From contig OX345636.1 of assembly GCA_947044365.1 (NCBI GenBank), positions 18,702,548 to 18,766,547 on the forward strand: 64,000 nt of DNA. The letters are read 5' to 3'. The notes under the pieces were generated by a model. That model made no database searches. It had not been told where the DNA came from and worked only from the letters and a program-made list of their open reading frames with translations. This stretch comes from Petrosia ficiformis. Taxonomy: Eukaryota; Porifera; Demospongiae; Haplosclerida; Petrosiidae. Both the position numbers and the translations under genes were made by a program. Positions within the stretch are counted from its first letter, which is position 1; each line of letters opens with the position of its first letter. Shown here in pieces: positions 31,621 through 41,889 of this stretch.

Positions 31621-31659
<39 letters not shown>
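31621..31659. repeat. (TA)n microsatellite
   Basis: About 19 uninterrupted AT units. Confidence 0.95.
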
Positions 31660-31661
<2 letters not shown>

Positions 31662-31670
31662 TATATACAG

Positions 31671-31850
31671 AATGCCAAGAAAGTATATTAAGAAACACAA
31701 AAAGAGTTACACAACTGAAGATCTAGCAGCTGCAAAGGATAAGTGAAAGCTAGAAATGTTTCAAGGTATACGATTGCTAAAAAGTATAACATACCCGTTT
31801 CAACACTATATGACCATCTAAAACAGGCTTTCAAAAGAAAAGAATGAGAT
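31671..31850 (+). pseudogene. Pogo-like transposase N-terminus (psq helix-turn-helix)
   Basis: It begins MPRKYIKKHKKSYTTEDLAA and, after a one-base shift, continues ARNVSRYTIAKKYNIPVSTL YDHLK (split here). This is the psq-type DNA-binding start of pogo-like transposases. Nothing of the catalytic domain follows nearby. Confidence 0.7.
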
Positions 31851-32538
31851 AGCAGAGGTATGTGTATCATATTCTTGGAATTGGGGGGGGTGTATGGCCT
31901 TGGGAAAAAGGAAATAGAGTAATAGATCAATAATCGGACATACCTAATTTCGGACGTAGTTTTCTCCAAAACTGCAAGAGATATTTTGATGAAATTTGCA
32001 TGATACAAAGTCTTCTATAGCTCTATTCACCATACAAAAAAAGGCTGAAATGTACTTATGTTTTTCATGCTACATTCAAAAACATTCAGGTGGACGAATA
32101 TCACTATTTTCAGACGTTTTTATCATATTTCAGACTTCACCTATTTTTTACTGATATGTTCGAGATTTTGATGTCACATTTACAGACAACAAAGACCCAC
32201 ACATGGACTACAACTTTATAAAAATTGGGTAAGCTATTGTTTATACGAAGTAAACTAGCAGGCTGCAAACGCAAGTCTTTATAATGTATCATTTTTTCAG
32301 ACACGGAATTTCTTATGTTGTGAAAACTAAAATATCAAAAATCGAACGCTACAACCGATTTCCAGAGGGCAACAAGAAATCCACTGAAGAGAATCAGAAA
32401 AAGACTGAAACATGCATGCACAACAGGTCTACCATAGCTGTTCACAAAAATATGGAAGTGGTGGACAAACCTGAACACACAGCTACACCTACAAGATAAT
32501 CAAATAATTATACAACCCAAAAATAATCAGAAGCAAAC

Positions 32539-33306
32539 TTATTTACAATCATCACACATCCAATCATCAGGAACAGTTGTGTCTTTAGGTATCCCTACAC
32601 ATTTGAAATGATACCAAGTCTCACATTGAACACATTCAACCATATCTGAATCGTACTGTTCTGGCATTCTACATGAGCAGAAAACTTTAACATAAAATAT
32701 CTCAAGTTGACAATTTATTAAAGCTTTGCTTGATTTTTGAGGAAAGGGCTTTAGCTCAGAGCATTCCAAACAATTGTACAAATGACTACGCATTTCACTT
32801 TGCTCAAAATATTGCCAGCACATACTTCCACTGCAAAGGCTATCGAGAAAACCTCACAATCCTTAGTTCCTCTTTGTTGCTGAGTGGGCAAGGCCTGGAT
32901 TTCTAATGCTGAACATCTTGTTGGTAAACAATAAATATTAGCTATTTGAAGAGATGTTTCCAAGTTAATACTAGAGGACATCCTGGCACTGTCCATTAAT
33001 TTCACTACTGCAGTTTCATCAGAGCTAATGCATATCCAGTGGTTACCACCTACAACAGTTATCGTTTCAACATTTGAAAAGACTAAAATATATTCATATA
33101 CCTGTATGTAATATCTGTACTGAGAGCTTTCCTGGAGTAACTTTATGAAATGACAGCGTTTGACCTAACAATGAACACTGAAAGCCATCAACATGTTCAT
33201 ACTTTTGTGATAGTAGTTTCTGACATGCATTTATAATTGTATCAGGGAGCTCATGTCCAGAACAAATAGCTTCAATGTCTGTAAGAGACAGACGCAGACA
33301 TTTCAT
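32539..33306 (-). pseudogene. Ulp1/C48-type cysteine protease with PHD finger, one frameshift
   Basis: The exon 33306-33102 (LSLTDIEAICSGHELPDTII; SFHKVTPGKLSVQILHTG) joins across a 52 bp intron (33050-33101) to 33049 and on: GGNHWICISSDETAVVKLMD, then QQQRGTKDCEVFSIAFAVEV. The His, Asp and Cys fit the C48 catalytic triad, with Gln ahead of Cys. A deletion shifts the frame near 32815. Then follow RSHLYNCLECSELKPFP and a PHD finger: CSCRMPEQYDSDMVECVQCE, TWYHFKCVG, WMCDDC. C48 proteases remove SUMO-like tags. Multicopy proteins with this architecture travel with transposons. A mini-exon array lies upstream. Confidence 0.75.
33050..33101 (-). other. 52 bp spliceosomal intron in the C48 gene
   Basis: Donor ACAG|GTATATG, acceptor GTTGTAG|GTGG. 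Removing it joins HTG to GNHW, restoring the conserved block before the catalytic His. Confidence 0.8.
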
Positions 33307-33520
33307 CCAACCTACATAGATACAGGTACAAAATAACTATAATATGTATAGCTTGCATTTGTTTCATTTTACAATTTAAATAAGAATTTTAACCACTGAT
33401 TGAGGGTAGGGTAGGGTAGGGATCTCCAATTTCTGGTTCCCAAGACAAGACTACTATCCACACAAACTAGTGCTACCATGTTTGCAATTTACAAACCAAA
33501 ATACACACAAATTACATTAC

Positions 33521-33909
33521 CTGTGGTCTCAGATAAAGGAGCAGTACTTTCATTCCTCTTTCCTCTAGTGACTGGTTTAAAAACTATGATGAACATTAAA
33601 TATATATACATGTACATGTAACATGTTATACCTTTAGCCTCATATAAAGGAGGAATACTTTCGTTCCTCTTTCTGGTTTAGAAACTATTATGAACATTAA
33701 ATATATATACACATCAAATTAAGTTACATATTATACATGTGGTCTCAGATAAAGGAGGAAAACTTTTGTTGCTTTTTCCTCTAGTAACTGGTTTAGAAAC
33801 TATTATGAATATACATGTACACATCAAATTAAGTTACATGTTATACCTGTAGCCTCATATAAAGGAGAAATACTTTCGTTCCTCTTTCCTCTAGTGACTG
33901 GTTTAGAAA
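33521..33909 (-). CDS. Array of four tandem mini-exons upstream of the C48 gene
   Basis: Four exon-like units lie at 33909-33847, 33799-33737, 33684-33632 and 33583-33521 (order of transcription), about 105-115 bp apart. Three are exactly 63 nt, flanked by CATAATAG acceptors and GTATAA or GTAATG donors. Each codes for a 21-residue unit, such as VSKPVTRGKRNESISPLYEA T. Phase 1 at both ends means any number can be spliced in without a shift. The third unit has a 10 bp deletion that would shift the frame. The last joins in phase to the exon at 33306 (GWMKCLRLS). Expression is not shown. Confidence 0.6.
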
Positions 33910-33924
33910 CTATTATAATAACAA

Positions 33925-34704
33925 GAATAATAAAAAAAAATATTTTCAACAAAAATTTCCATATATTTTAGATTGCAGAAATACTTGCGTAAGTTATATA
34001 TCCCGAAATCATACAATCATATATTCATTATTTACAATTCATTCTTTTTCACTTACAGATGATGTCTATTCTCTATTTCACTTACAGCACTGTCTGTAGT
34101 CCTACTTTCAGCCACTGTCAACCATTCAGTATTCCAATGCTTAATTAATTATTATAAGACTGTATTTGCTCACAAATGTTATTACTATGCTTATGATTCC
34201 AATACAACAAGTACTTTCTCCTTTTCAGCTTCCATGTTTCAAGTACACAAATGCATAAGTAATTCCACGTGGCTCGATTAATGAATACACTTGAGATCAA
34301 ATCTTTGTAGTTGTTGAGACTCTCTTCTTTCATAGTATCTGAGATCATCTAGATACTTGTAGGGCAGAATTTTACTATGAATGCGATTGGAATAGTGCTA
34401 GAATCACCGTGATAGTGCAAAAAACAAAAAAATGATTTGTCTGAAAAATAATAATATGATGAAGATTTTGCCAGTTTTGCCACTTGCTGGTTAGAGCTCT
34501 ACCTTAACAGCAATCTTTGGCCATCTAAATGTTGGTAGTCATAAAAACACTAGATATGAATAGGTATGTGTGTATTAAAACCTATCTGTATATACATGTA
34601 TTACCAGGGATTTCAGGTCATCATTTGCAATTGAAATTTATGGACAGCCATTTTTTAGGTGCCATCCATGCCTAGAGAGTACTATCGTACTCTCTGATAT
34701 GTAG
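33925..34704. other. Spacer with hairpin-family scrap, no gene
   Basis: 33925-33955 (ACAAGAATAATAAAAAAAAA) is an end of the pogo hairpin family. 34145-34285 resembles the block at 6350-6490 (GTATTTGCTCACAAA.GTTATTACTATGC; CAAGTACTTTCTCCTTTTCA), a further dispersed repeat. No coding sequence seen. Confidence 0.5.
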
Positions 34705-34712
34705 ATCTGGAT

Positions 34713-35174
34713 TAGGGTTGGGCAATAAATCAATATATCGCATGCATTCCAATATTATTACAATATGCAATAATCGTATCGCATTATTTGGTATGCCAAT
34801 GTTATCGCAATGGCAAAATACTGTCTTACTGCAATTAAATAACAGTTATAATTATGCAATTGAAAAACACACTGACACTTAAGGCTGGTTCACAATATGA
34901 TGCAAGGCCTTGCATTGTGTAAGTGTGTTGAATTTTGAAAATGAGGTGCTTCTTTTAATTGCGTCAGACACAACATAACGCAAGAATAGGATCTGATTCT
35001 ATCTTTGCGTCAGCTGTATTGCGTTTGACCAATCAGTTTTCAGAATTTTATCACAACGCAACTGACACAAAGCTATCATAGACAGTATCAATGAGTAGTT
35101 GCAATATTCCAATAACCACAAGTCACCTTTAGACAATAATTGCAAAACATAATTTTCAATATCACCCAACTCTA
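34713..35174. mobile_element. hAT MITE with 8 bp target duplication
   Basis: The inverted ends are TAGGGTTGGGCAATA and TATCACCCAACTCTA. The 8 bp ATCTGGAT flanks both sides (34705-34712, 35175-35182). Part of the interior (from TTAAGGCTGGTTCACA at about 34880) looks like a second, nested element. Confidence 0.87.
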
Positions 35175-35223
35175 ATCTGGATAGTAGACTATATGATTAT
35201 AGTTAACTCACTCTTTTTATTGC

Positions 35224-36412
35224 TTAATTTAGCTGATCTCTTTTGCAGGCTTTTCTTTTCTTTTTCTCCTTTCTTTCGAGTGCCTCAGCAATGTCCATAC
35301 TGGTCATGACAAGACCACAGCTTTTAATTCGCTTAATTGATGGTTTAGATGTACATACTTGTTTTGGAGTTACCAGGTACTTGCTAACTGATGTTGATGT
35401 GGGTTCGAGCACGAGTAGGACTTTTGTCAGCAAAATAATCATCATCCGATTTGTCATAGTCATGTAAAGATCGAGAACAGTCAGGAGTGTAATCTTCATC
35501 AGAGTTAGAAGATTTAACAGGTGTGCTGGTGTAACGTCGTCCTGCACTATATAAAGGAATATGAGCAAGCCCTGTTTGCTGACAAAGTGTCTCTGGCTTG
35601 AAGCTTTTATAGCTTTGATCTGGAATATCAATGGCGAATCTGTTGAAAGGGCAAATTCCAGTATTTCTAAATGAAGACATAATATTTTTGCCAGTCATAG
35701 CAGCTAACCATGCAGCACTGCAAAGTTCTGAAAAATCATAAACTGTCACAACTCTACCAGGATTTTTTGAATAAAAGTCATGACAAACTTGTCGCCAATG
35801 AATAAAGGCTGAGTGATATGAGTACTGTGCGGGGGCAATACAAATAAGATAACCTTTTCAGTTGCGGCTTGTTTTATTAAATCAGGGCAGTAATGTGTGG
35901 AGTGTCCATCCATTAACAGGATAATAGGTCTTATTTTTGGAGCATAAGTTAAGAAATGGTTAAAGAACCATTTTGTAAACAAACTACGATTCATCCATCC
36001 ATTGGCAGATGTTCCATATATAGTTCCAGGCACCTCTCCAGTGCAAAGTTCTTTATTAAACGTTTCTCTGTTGAAAATGACAAATGGAGGTATTGCATAG
36101 CCGGCTGCATTTGCACACCCAAGTATAGTAATTTGGCTTTTAGAATCTCCAGTTATAGAGCTAGGGTTACAGGCTCCTTTGACTGTAACAATTTTAAAAC
36201 TTTTGGGACATATGGAAGTCCAGTTTCGTCACAATTGAAAATGCAGTTGGCTTTATCAAAAAGGTTGTTATGACGTAAAGTATCTTCTAATAGATCATAG
36301 TAGCGTTCAATCACATCCATATCAGCTGCTATAGCTCGTGCATTAGATAGTGGAGCAGCTGTCTTAAGCACAACATTAGGGTGTCTTTCTTTAAATCTTT
36401 CCCACCACCCAT
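35224..36412 (-). pseudogene. Pogo-like (DDE_1) transposase, frameshifted, third Asp lost
   Basis: It begins at about 36412 with GWWERFKERHPNVVLKTAAP and LSNARAIAADMDVIERYYDL. IFNCDETGLPYVPK carries the first Asp. After a shift come SITGDSKSQITILGCANAAG, VPGTIYGTSANGWMNRSLFT, IILLMDGHSTHYCPD (second Asp) and LPPHSTHITQPL. Here a deletion removes the third Asp block, and the frame continues VCHDFYSKNPGRVVTVYDFS, SFRNTGICPFNRFAIDI to a basic tail ending at 35224. The 5' end is cut where a plus-strand pogo fragment begins. Confidence 0.82.
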
Positions 36413-36429
36413 TAAACTATTTATTCCCC

Positions 36430-36585
36430 TCAGCCTCTATCATACTGTAGAGCTGTATGCTATAAATGATTTTTTCGGTAAGCTTGTGTCTATATATACT
36501 AGATTAAACCTCATTTTGAAGCCTATGCAGGTGTATAATTGTGACGAAACTGGGGTGACCATTGTTCACAATAAAGATGGATAAG
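36430..36585 (+). pseudogene. Pogo-like transposase fragment, opposite strand
   Basis: The frame reads AINDFFGKLVSIYTRLNLIL, then KPMQVYNCDETGVTIVHNK. NCDETG is the first catalytic Asp block of pogo-like transposases. It lies head to head with the minus-strand pogo gene, 18 bp away. Confidence 0.7.
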
Positions 36586-36589
36586 GTTG

Positions 36590-37515
36590 TTGTTTATTCA
36601 TGCTATTTCCACAAATATTAATATGCGAACAGACTTTCTCGTGGCTGTCCAGATATGCAAAAATCACTCGCCATATGAATAGAGAAAATTTTATATTTTG
36701 TATGTTATACCTGTGTGAACTACACAACAGGAAAAATACTTGACTGCTCAAACATTTAATCTCACTGTTATGTGCAACAATACTGTATTAACATTTATAA
36801 TGTTCGAATAAAACATCATCTTAGCTTGTAACTGACCATTCTACCATGCCTATAGTAAACTGACCAATCAGATTGCAGTAAATGAGGTTGCTAAATTACA
36901 CTGAAACCTACTGAGAGGTTGATAAGTGTTCCCGAGAGGTTTGATAAGTGTTCCCGGGAGGTTCGATAAGTGATTTATCAAACTTCCCGGGATATGGGTT
37001 TTGATAGGAAATTCAACTTACATAGTTGTCAATTTCTTTATAATACTTCATAAATAATAATTATAATAATTGACATAAAACAACAATCATGATGACTATA
37101 TACAACCCTAGCTATAATTATTAGCTATAATTCATAGTGATGCATGTTCTTTTGGAAAATCTGACACCAGTCTGTATGCTTGTGATTGAGGTCTTCTATT
37201 ACTTCCTCTCGTATGAGATTCCAAAAGAGTTGGGTGGGGCTGTTCTTGCAGCGCTAGCTTCTTGATTGCGATCGCGATCAATCGATATCATGATTGCTGT
37301 TGGAATTCAGAAGACCACACCTTATACTGGAGTTCGAGTAGAGGAGGAGCCGGAAGTCTGCCACATGTAGAGCTCTTTTTGTCATTTGTGAGTGAACTGT
37401 TGATCAGTTACTTGTCTAAAGAGTCACAGAAACCCACACTATATCCATAGGTTAGTGAAATTATGTATACTGTTGCCACGCGCAAAGATTTGCTTAGTTA
37501 CTGTATTTCGCGCGC
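36590..37515. other. Spacer with short tandem phrases, no gene
   Basis: 36908-36990 repeats GAGGT.TGATAAGTGTTCCCG three times. The rest has no supported coding sequence. Confidence 0.45.
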
Positions 37516-37519
37516 GTTT

Positions 37520-37630
37520 CATGGTAGAAGACGGTTATACACCTTGGTACGGTTTCTACTGATTTATCAAACCTCGTGCCTTCGGCCCTCGGTTTGATAA
37601 ATCCAGTAGAAACCTTTACCTCGGTGTATA
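37520..37630. repeat. ~110 bp palindrome
   Basis: GGTTATACACC, GTTTCTACTG and ATTTATCAAACC return in reverse after the centre CGTGCCTTCGGCCCTCG. Probably the end or a short form of a foldback element. Confidence 0.75.
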
Positions 37631-37639
37631 ACCTATACT

Positions 37640-38215
37640 TATACACTAGATATCCAGTGTTACAAGGTGTCCCGGGATACTCAGACAGAGAGGGTGAGTA
37701 GCCTTTATACACTGTAACATCCTGGGATATTCAGTGTTACACTGGTGTCTCGGGATACTCAGACAGAGAGGGTGAGTGGCCATTATACACTGTAACATCC
37801 TGGGATATCCAGTGTTACACTGGTGTCCCGGGATACTCAGACAGAGAGGGTGAGTAGCCTCTGTACAGTGTAACATCCTGGGATATCCAGTGTTACACTG
37901 GTGTCCCGGGATACTCAGACAGACAGGGTGAGTAGCCTCTGTACACTGTAACATCCTGGGATATTCGGTGTTACACTGGTGTCTCGGGATACTCAGACAG
38001 AGAGGGTTAGTGGCCATTATACACTGTAACATCCTGGGATATCCACTGTTACACTGGCGTTCTGGGATGCTCAGACAGAGAGGGTGAGTAGCTGTAACAT
38101 CCTGGAATATCCAGTGTTACACTGGCATCCCGGGATACTCAGACAGAGAGGGTGAGTGGCCATTATACATTGTAGCATCCTGGGATATCCAGTGTTATAC
38201 TGGTGTCCTGACAGA
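37640..38215. repeat. 78 bp tandem repeat array, about 7.4 copies
   Basis: The unit includes CAGTGTTACACTGGTGTC, GGGATACTCAGACAGAGAGG and ACTGTAACATCCTGGGATAT. Units differ by a few bases and one is short. Since 78 is a multiple of 3, the minus strand stays open across several units (38032-37646) and reads a 26-residue periodic string (MLQCI.ATHPLCLSIPGHQC). This looks like a by-product of the repeat rather than a gene. Confidence 0.9.
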
Positions 38216-38334
38216 CTGCAAAGGTAGCTACTTTCCCTATACTATCCTGGGATAAATATAGTTACTTTGGTTGCCATAGTTGACTGTTGACTGTTGACTG
38301 TCAGTGGCACCATTGGACATCCCTCCTTTATTTG

Positions 38335-38520
38335 CAATGGTTTGATTTTTTCTGCACTCTATCACCCCTACACGACCAGTATTGCTTGTCCAGGATGGGC
38401 ATGTTTCACATATGTCTGTTGAGCTTATTGAGTTTCTACCTTCACACACAACCCATATCCTGCAGCCACTTGATGTTGGTGTATTCAAATACGAAATGCT
38501 ATTCATCAACCTCGCTCCAG
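38335..38520 (+). pseudogene. Pogo-like transposase fragment (second and third Asp blocks)
   Basis: The frame reads [46 protein letters not shown] holds the second catalytic Asp and QPLDVG the third. It is interrupted by a SINE-like insertion. Confidence 0.8.
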
Positions 38521-38660
38521 TAGCTGAGATAGTAGACCATCTGACTAGCAATCAGAAGGTCTTGGGTTCAAACCCCAGCTGGTCCAGATTGTTTCTGGAC
38601 ATGTCTCTCTCTCCTCTCTTTATCTCCATAAAATTAATAATTTTTATAATTTACAGATTT
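38515..38660 (+). repeat. tRNA-derived SINE-like sequence
   Basis: AGTAGCTGAGATAGTAGACC resembles an A box and GGTTCAAACCCC a B box; the anticodon loop CTAGCAA would give AGC (Ala), but the acceptor stem does not pair fully. A CT-rich tail and AT-rich end follow (TTTCTGGACATGTCTCTCTC). It splits a pogo fragment, as expected for a retroposon. Confidence 0.65.
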
Positions 38661-39064
38661 CTGTGATTATGTTGCTCCCTTAAATTGAATAACTAAATTC
38701 ATCTCTTTATTTTATTTTATAAATAGTTCTGAATAGTTGATTCAGGCTCATCTATTGCATGACGTTGAATATACTCTAGTGGAGTTACGGGTTTCATAAA
38801 CAATTTATTGTATACACTCACACTATAAATAAATTGATCAATGTGGGTAACTGAAACAGGAGTTGAACCATGGCCAAGGTCTTCATCTGAACACAATGAA
38901 GTTGTATCCGAGTCATCACTACTACTCTCTGAATTTAATATATTGCCACTGTAAATGTACAATGAATCACTACTAAATATACAAGTACACACTTTCTTAA
39001 AATTCTTACCTTTGAGGGTTGACAGATCTCAGCGATGTACTGGAAGATTGTTCAACTGATGTGG

Positions 39065-39263
39065 AAAACTTGATAGACAAATATACTGCCAGAAGTTCTC
39101 GCTCAAAGGTACTATACTTGGTTTCAGATTGTTTCAACTTCTTTGAGAAATAGGATATCAGTTGCCAGTAATCCCCAATGTGTTGTTGAAGGACAGCTCC
39201 AACTACCTTGTCAGAAGCATCAGTCATTATACACGTAGGGGCATTGAGTTTCGGATGCACCAA
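39065..39263 (-). pseudogene. Gypsy RNase H fragment
   Basis: The frame reads KLNAPTCIMTDASDKVVGAV, LQQHIGDYWQLISYFSKKLK, TKYSTFERELLAVYLSIK. TDAS carries an active-site Asp and E in FERELLA the Glu of the RNase H fold. It is broken at both ends and lies close to, but opposite in strand from, the integrase at 40395. Confidence 0.85.
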
Positions 39264-39435
39264 AAAAGTGACACGCTGGCAGTGGTGGCATACATGTACT
39301 GGAAGATATTGAAGTTGAATTGTGTGAAGAACTCTGATGACATCTAGTAGCTACAGTGTAAGGATGCAGAACTTGAAGCTACCATATATATTCTTCATAA
39401 TAGTACATGTAGATTTGGAATTCTGGATCTATTAT

Positions 39436-39475
39436 TCTTACCCTCACCGCGAAGCGTAGCCGGAAGGGTATGGTA
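39436..39475. repeat. Short foldback repeat
   Basis: TTACCCTCACCGCGAAGCG and its reverse-complement-like CCGGAAGGGTATGGTAA form an imperfect hairpin; GC-rich against AT-rich flanks. Confidence 0.5.
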
Positions 39476-39923
39476 ATCATAATTATTGTGTGTGTTCGCA
39501 AACCTTTGGGAAAACTATGAACATTGGTGGCTCCAATGAGCTAATGGCAGACTTCAAATTATACAAGGATCAAAAATAACAAGGGGCTTTTGCTAAAACC
39601 CTTCGGTTATAAGGTTATCACATTTTTATAACTCATGGTTGCTGTTTCCGGGGGACATCTGGACACATGAAAAATGGCTATCGCTAGCAAAGCACTACAT
39701 CAAAGCAAACAAAATTGGGTTGTTACTACAACAATGAGCACTGGCTCCAAGCATTCTCCATTACTTTCCATTTCAAGTCATGTGTTGTGCACATGACTTC
39801 AGTTTTGAGGACCTCTCTAAGGCTCTCTTTGTGGAAAATTCACAAAACTCATTGAGGATCTTTCTTTTTTGAAATAAAACAGAGACTAAAATGTATGACT
39901 TATAGTATAGGCAAGAAAAATTA

Positions 39924-40154
39924 TTAGTCAGAGTTGTATCGTAGCATAACTATCTCTGATGGTTGTGGAGCTCTCATCTTGTCGAAAATAGAAACAACTG
40001 AGCAATCACAGTCACTGTTTGAATCATCCTGACAGCTAGTACTGCTGAAGCCACTAGGTCCTGCTCCACTAGTACCACTTAGACTACTGCTAGTAGTAGT
40101 AGTTCCACAGTTTTGATATCCAGCTGCCATTTCATTTTCACAACTATTATACAC
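39924..40154 (-). CDS. Low-complexity Ser/Thr-rich ORF, probably a transposon protein N-terminus
   Basis: The frame reads MAAGYQNCGTTTTSSSLSGT, then SDCDCSVVSIFDKMRAPQPS EI. The last part resembles the short motif before DNA-binding domains in some hAT-type proteins (DKLRAP-P-E). Nothing follows it. Weak. Confidence 0.3.
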   Translation of the reverse strand: MYNSCENEMAAGYQNCGTTTTSSSLSGTSGAGPSGFSSTSCQDDSNSDCDCSVVSIFDKMRAPQPSEIVMLRYNSD

Positions 40155-40394
40155 ATGATAGAAATTTATTATTCGCGTATTTTTACCAATTATTCCCGGA
40201 ATTATGCTTAATTCTTCTGGGTTTCTATCATGCTCAAAATTATGCTAGCATAATCGACGGGTGCCTAAAGGCTTGTCCTATTCCTATGTCTGATGGTTAA
40301 ATCATTTGTGACATGTTTACCGGTGTACCTCATACCGACGACAAGTTTTTGATTCTCTACACTCACTCTCACATCCTGGACTCATCACTTCTTG

Positions 40395-41255
40395 TTTTGT
40401 CTGGCCAAACATCAACTCTGATGTACGAAAGTGGGCCAGGTCTAAAATCCACTCTCAAATTTTGCTACCCCCCGATAACTGATTTGACCAAGTACACCTT
40501 GACCTTGTCAGACCTCTACCACCATCCCAAATTATCTCGTTACAATCATTGATTGATTTACTCGTTGGCCGGAAGCCCTTCCTACTGATATTACTGCACC
40601 TAAGTTGCTCGAGCCATTGTCAGTGGATGGATCTCACGTTTTGGAGTATCCTCAACAGTTACCACTGATCATGGGATGTCAGTTTCAATCTACCTTGTGG
40701 AAAGAACTCATGGAACTTTTAGGTACTACATGGCTCAGAACAACTGCTTACCACCCTATTGCGAATGGCATTATCGAGCGATTTCATCGCCAACTAAAAG
40801 TTGCTTTGAAAGCATACCCTAATCCCACTCACTGGGTTGATTCGCTCCCTATGGTGTTACTCTGTATTCGAACAGCCCTCAAGACTGACCTCAGGTGTTC
40901 AGTAGCAGAGCTAGTGTATGGCACAACTCTCAGAATTCCTGGTGAATTTTTCATTACAGAGTAACCAGGCAGAGTTTGTCTTCAAACTGAAAAATGCCAT
41001 GTCCAACCTGAAAGCTGTCCCAACTCGTGTGGATTCTACCCATCGTAAAATTCATGTTAGTCATCACCTCAGTACTTTGTACCCATGTACTTGTCAGACA
41101 CGATGCAGTACAAAAGAAAACCACTTCCAGTTCCTTTTGATGGACCTTATAAAGTGTTAAAACGTTCTGACAAAAACTTCACCCTAGACGTGAATGGACA
41201 ACAGAAAGTTATTTCTCTTGATCATTTAGAAGGGCACAGTGGAAAAAGGTGATAA
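40395..41255 (+). pseudogene. Gypsy integrase and C-terminal domain, frameshifted
   Basis: The start reads FVWPNINSDVRKWARS, the end of the HHCC zinc domain. The core has FTRWPEALPTDITAPKLLE, then LLGTTWLRTTAYHPIANGII ERFHRQLKVAL (split here) with the catalytic Glu in the last part, and ALKTDLRCSVAELVYGTTLR. A shift near 40960 leads to the C-terminal domain (FDGPYKVLKRSDKNFTLDVN, GQQKVISLDHLEG), ending at about 41250. The first catalytic Asp region is degraded. Confidence 0.82.
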
Positions 41256-41458
41256 GCGCCATTTTCATGAAAATAGAGTTGTTACCAGTTTCATGTAGCT
41301 GCATCCATCTGCTGTCTTTTGTAAAGCATTTTAGCTCTTGGGCAATAAAGAGAAGTGTACTTTTATTGATGGAAAAGACTTAAATATTATATAATCAATA
41401 CTTAAGTAATAATTATTATCATAATTTATACACATTGTTACTTAGAGGTATATTCCTG

Positions 41459-41878
41459 CAGAGCTCTCAACCTCTTAGCATTGAAATGAGTGACAACACA
41501 GTTCAAAATGAGTGAGAGTGCTATAGTATGAGTGAGATATGTCTTTACTCAATCTCATTACATAATAAACAACTAATAACTGAATGTTAATCTACTATGT
41601 GATTTGTTGTATTCCATAGTTGCCCTTTTTTTAGCAGTCTGAAAAAAAAAAACGCTTTTGTGGAATTTGCTCTTATAAGTCGAAGCACCACAAAACTTCC
41701 TAGTGACAGAATTGGAACGAGTCAATCAAACCTTGGTCTCTAGATCGCACGATCCACGTTTTGTCACGTATAATAATAATAACTATATGCATGAGTATAA
41801 AAACATGAAGCGTGCAAGCGGGAGTTTTGCATGAAATGGGTGTGTCTCACGCGCAATGCGTGAGAGTTGAGAACTCTG
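41459..41878. mobile_element. hAT-like MITE
   Basis: The inverted ends are CAGAGCTCTCAACCTCT and AGAGTTGAGAACTCTG. ATTCCTG (7 bp) flanks both ends (41452-41458 and 41879-41885); the eighth base differs. No open frame inside. Confidence 0.75.
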
Positions 41879-41889
41879 ATTCCTGTTGA

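Noticed and set aside
37640..38215. CRISPR array or protein-coding gene
   Set aside because: The whole 78 bp unit repeats with no unique spacers, and the genome is eukaryotic. The open frame follows from a unit length divisible by three.
38525..38592. tRNA-Ala gene
   Set aside because: The B box is good but the acceptor stem pairs poorly and the sequence interrupts a transposase fragment, as a SINE would.
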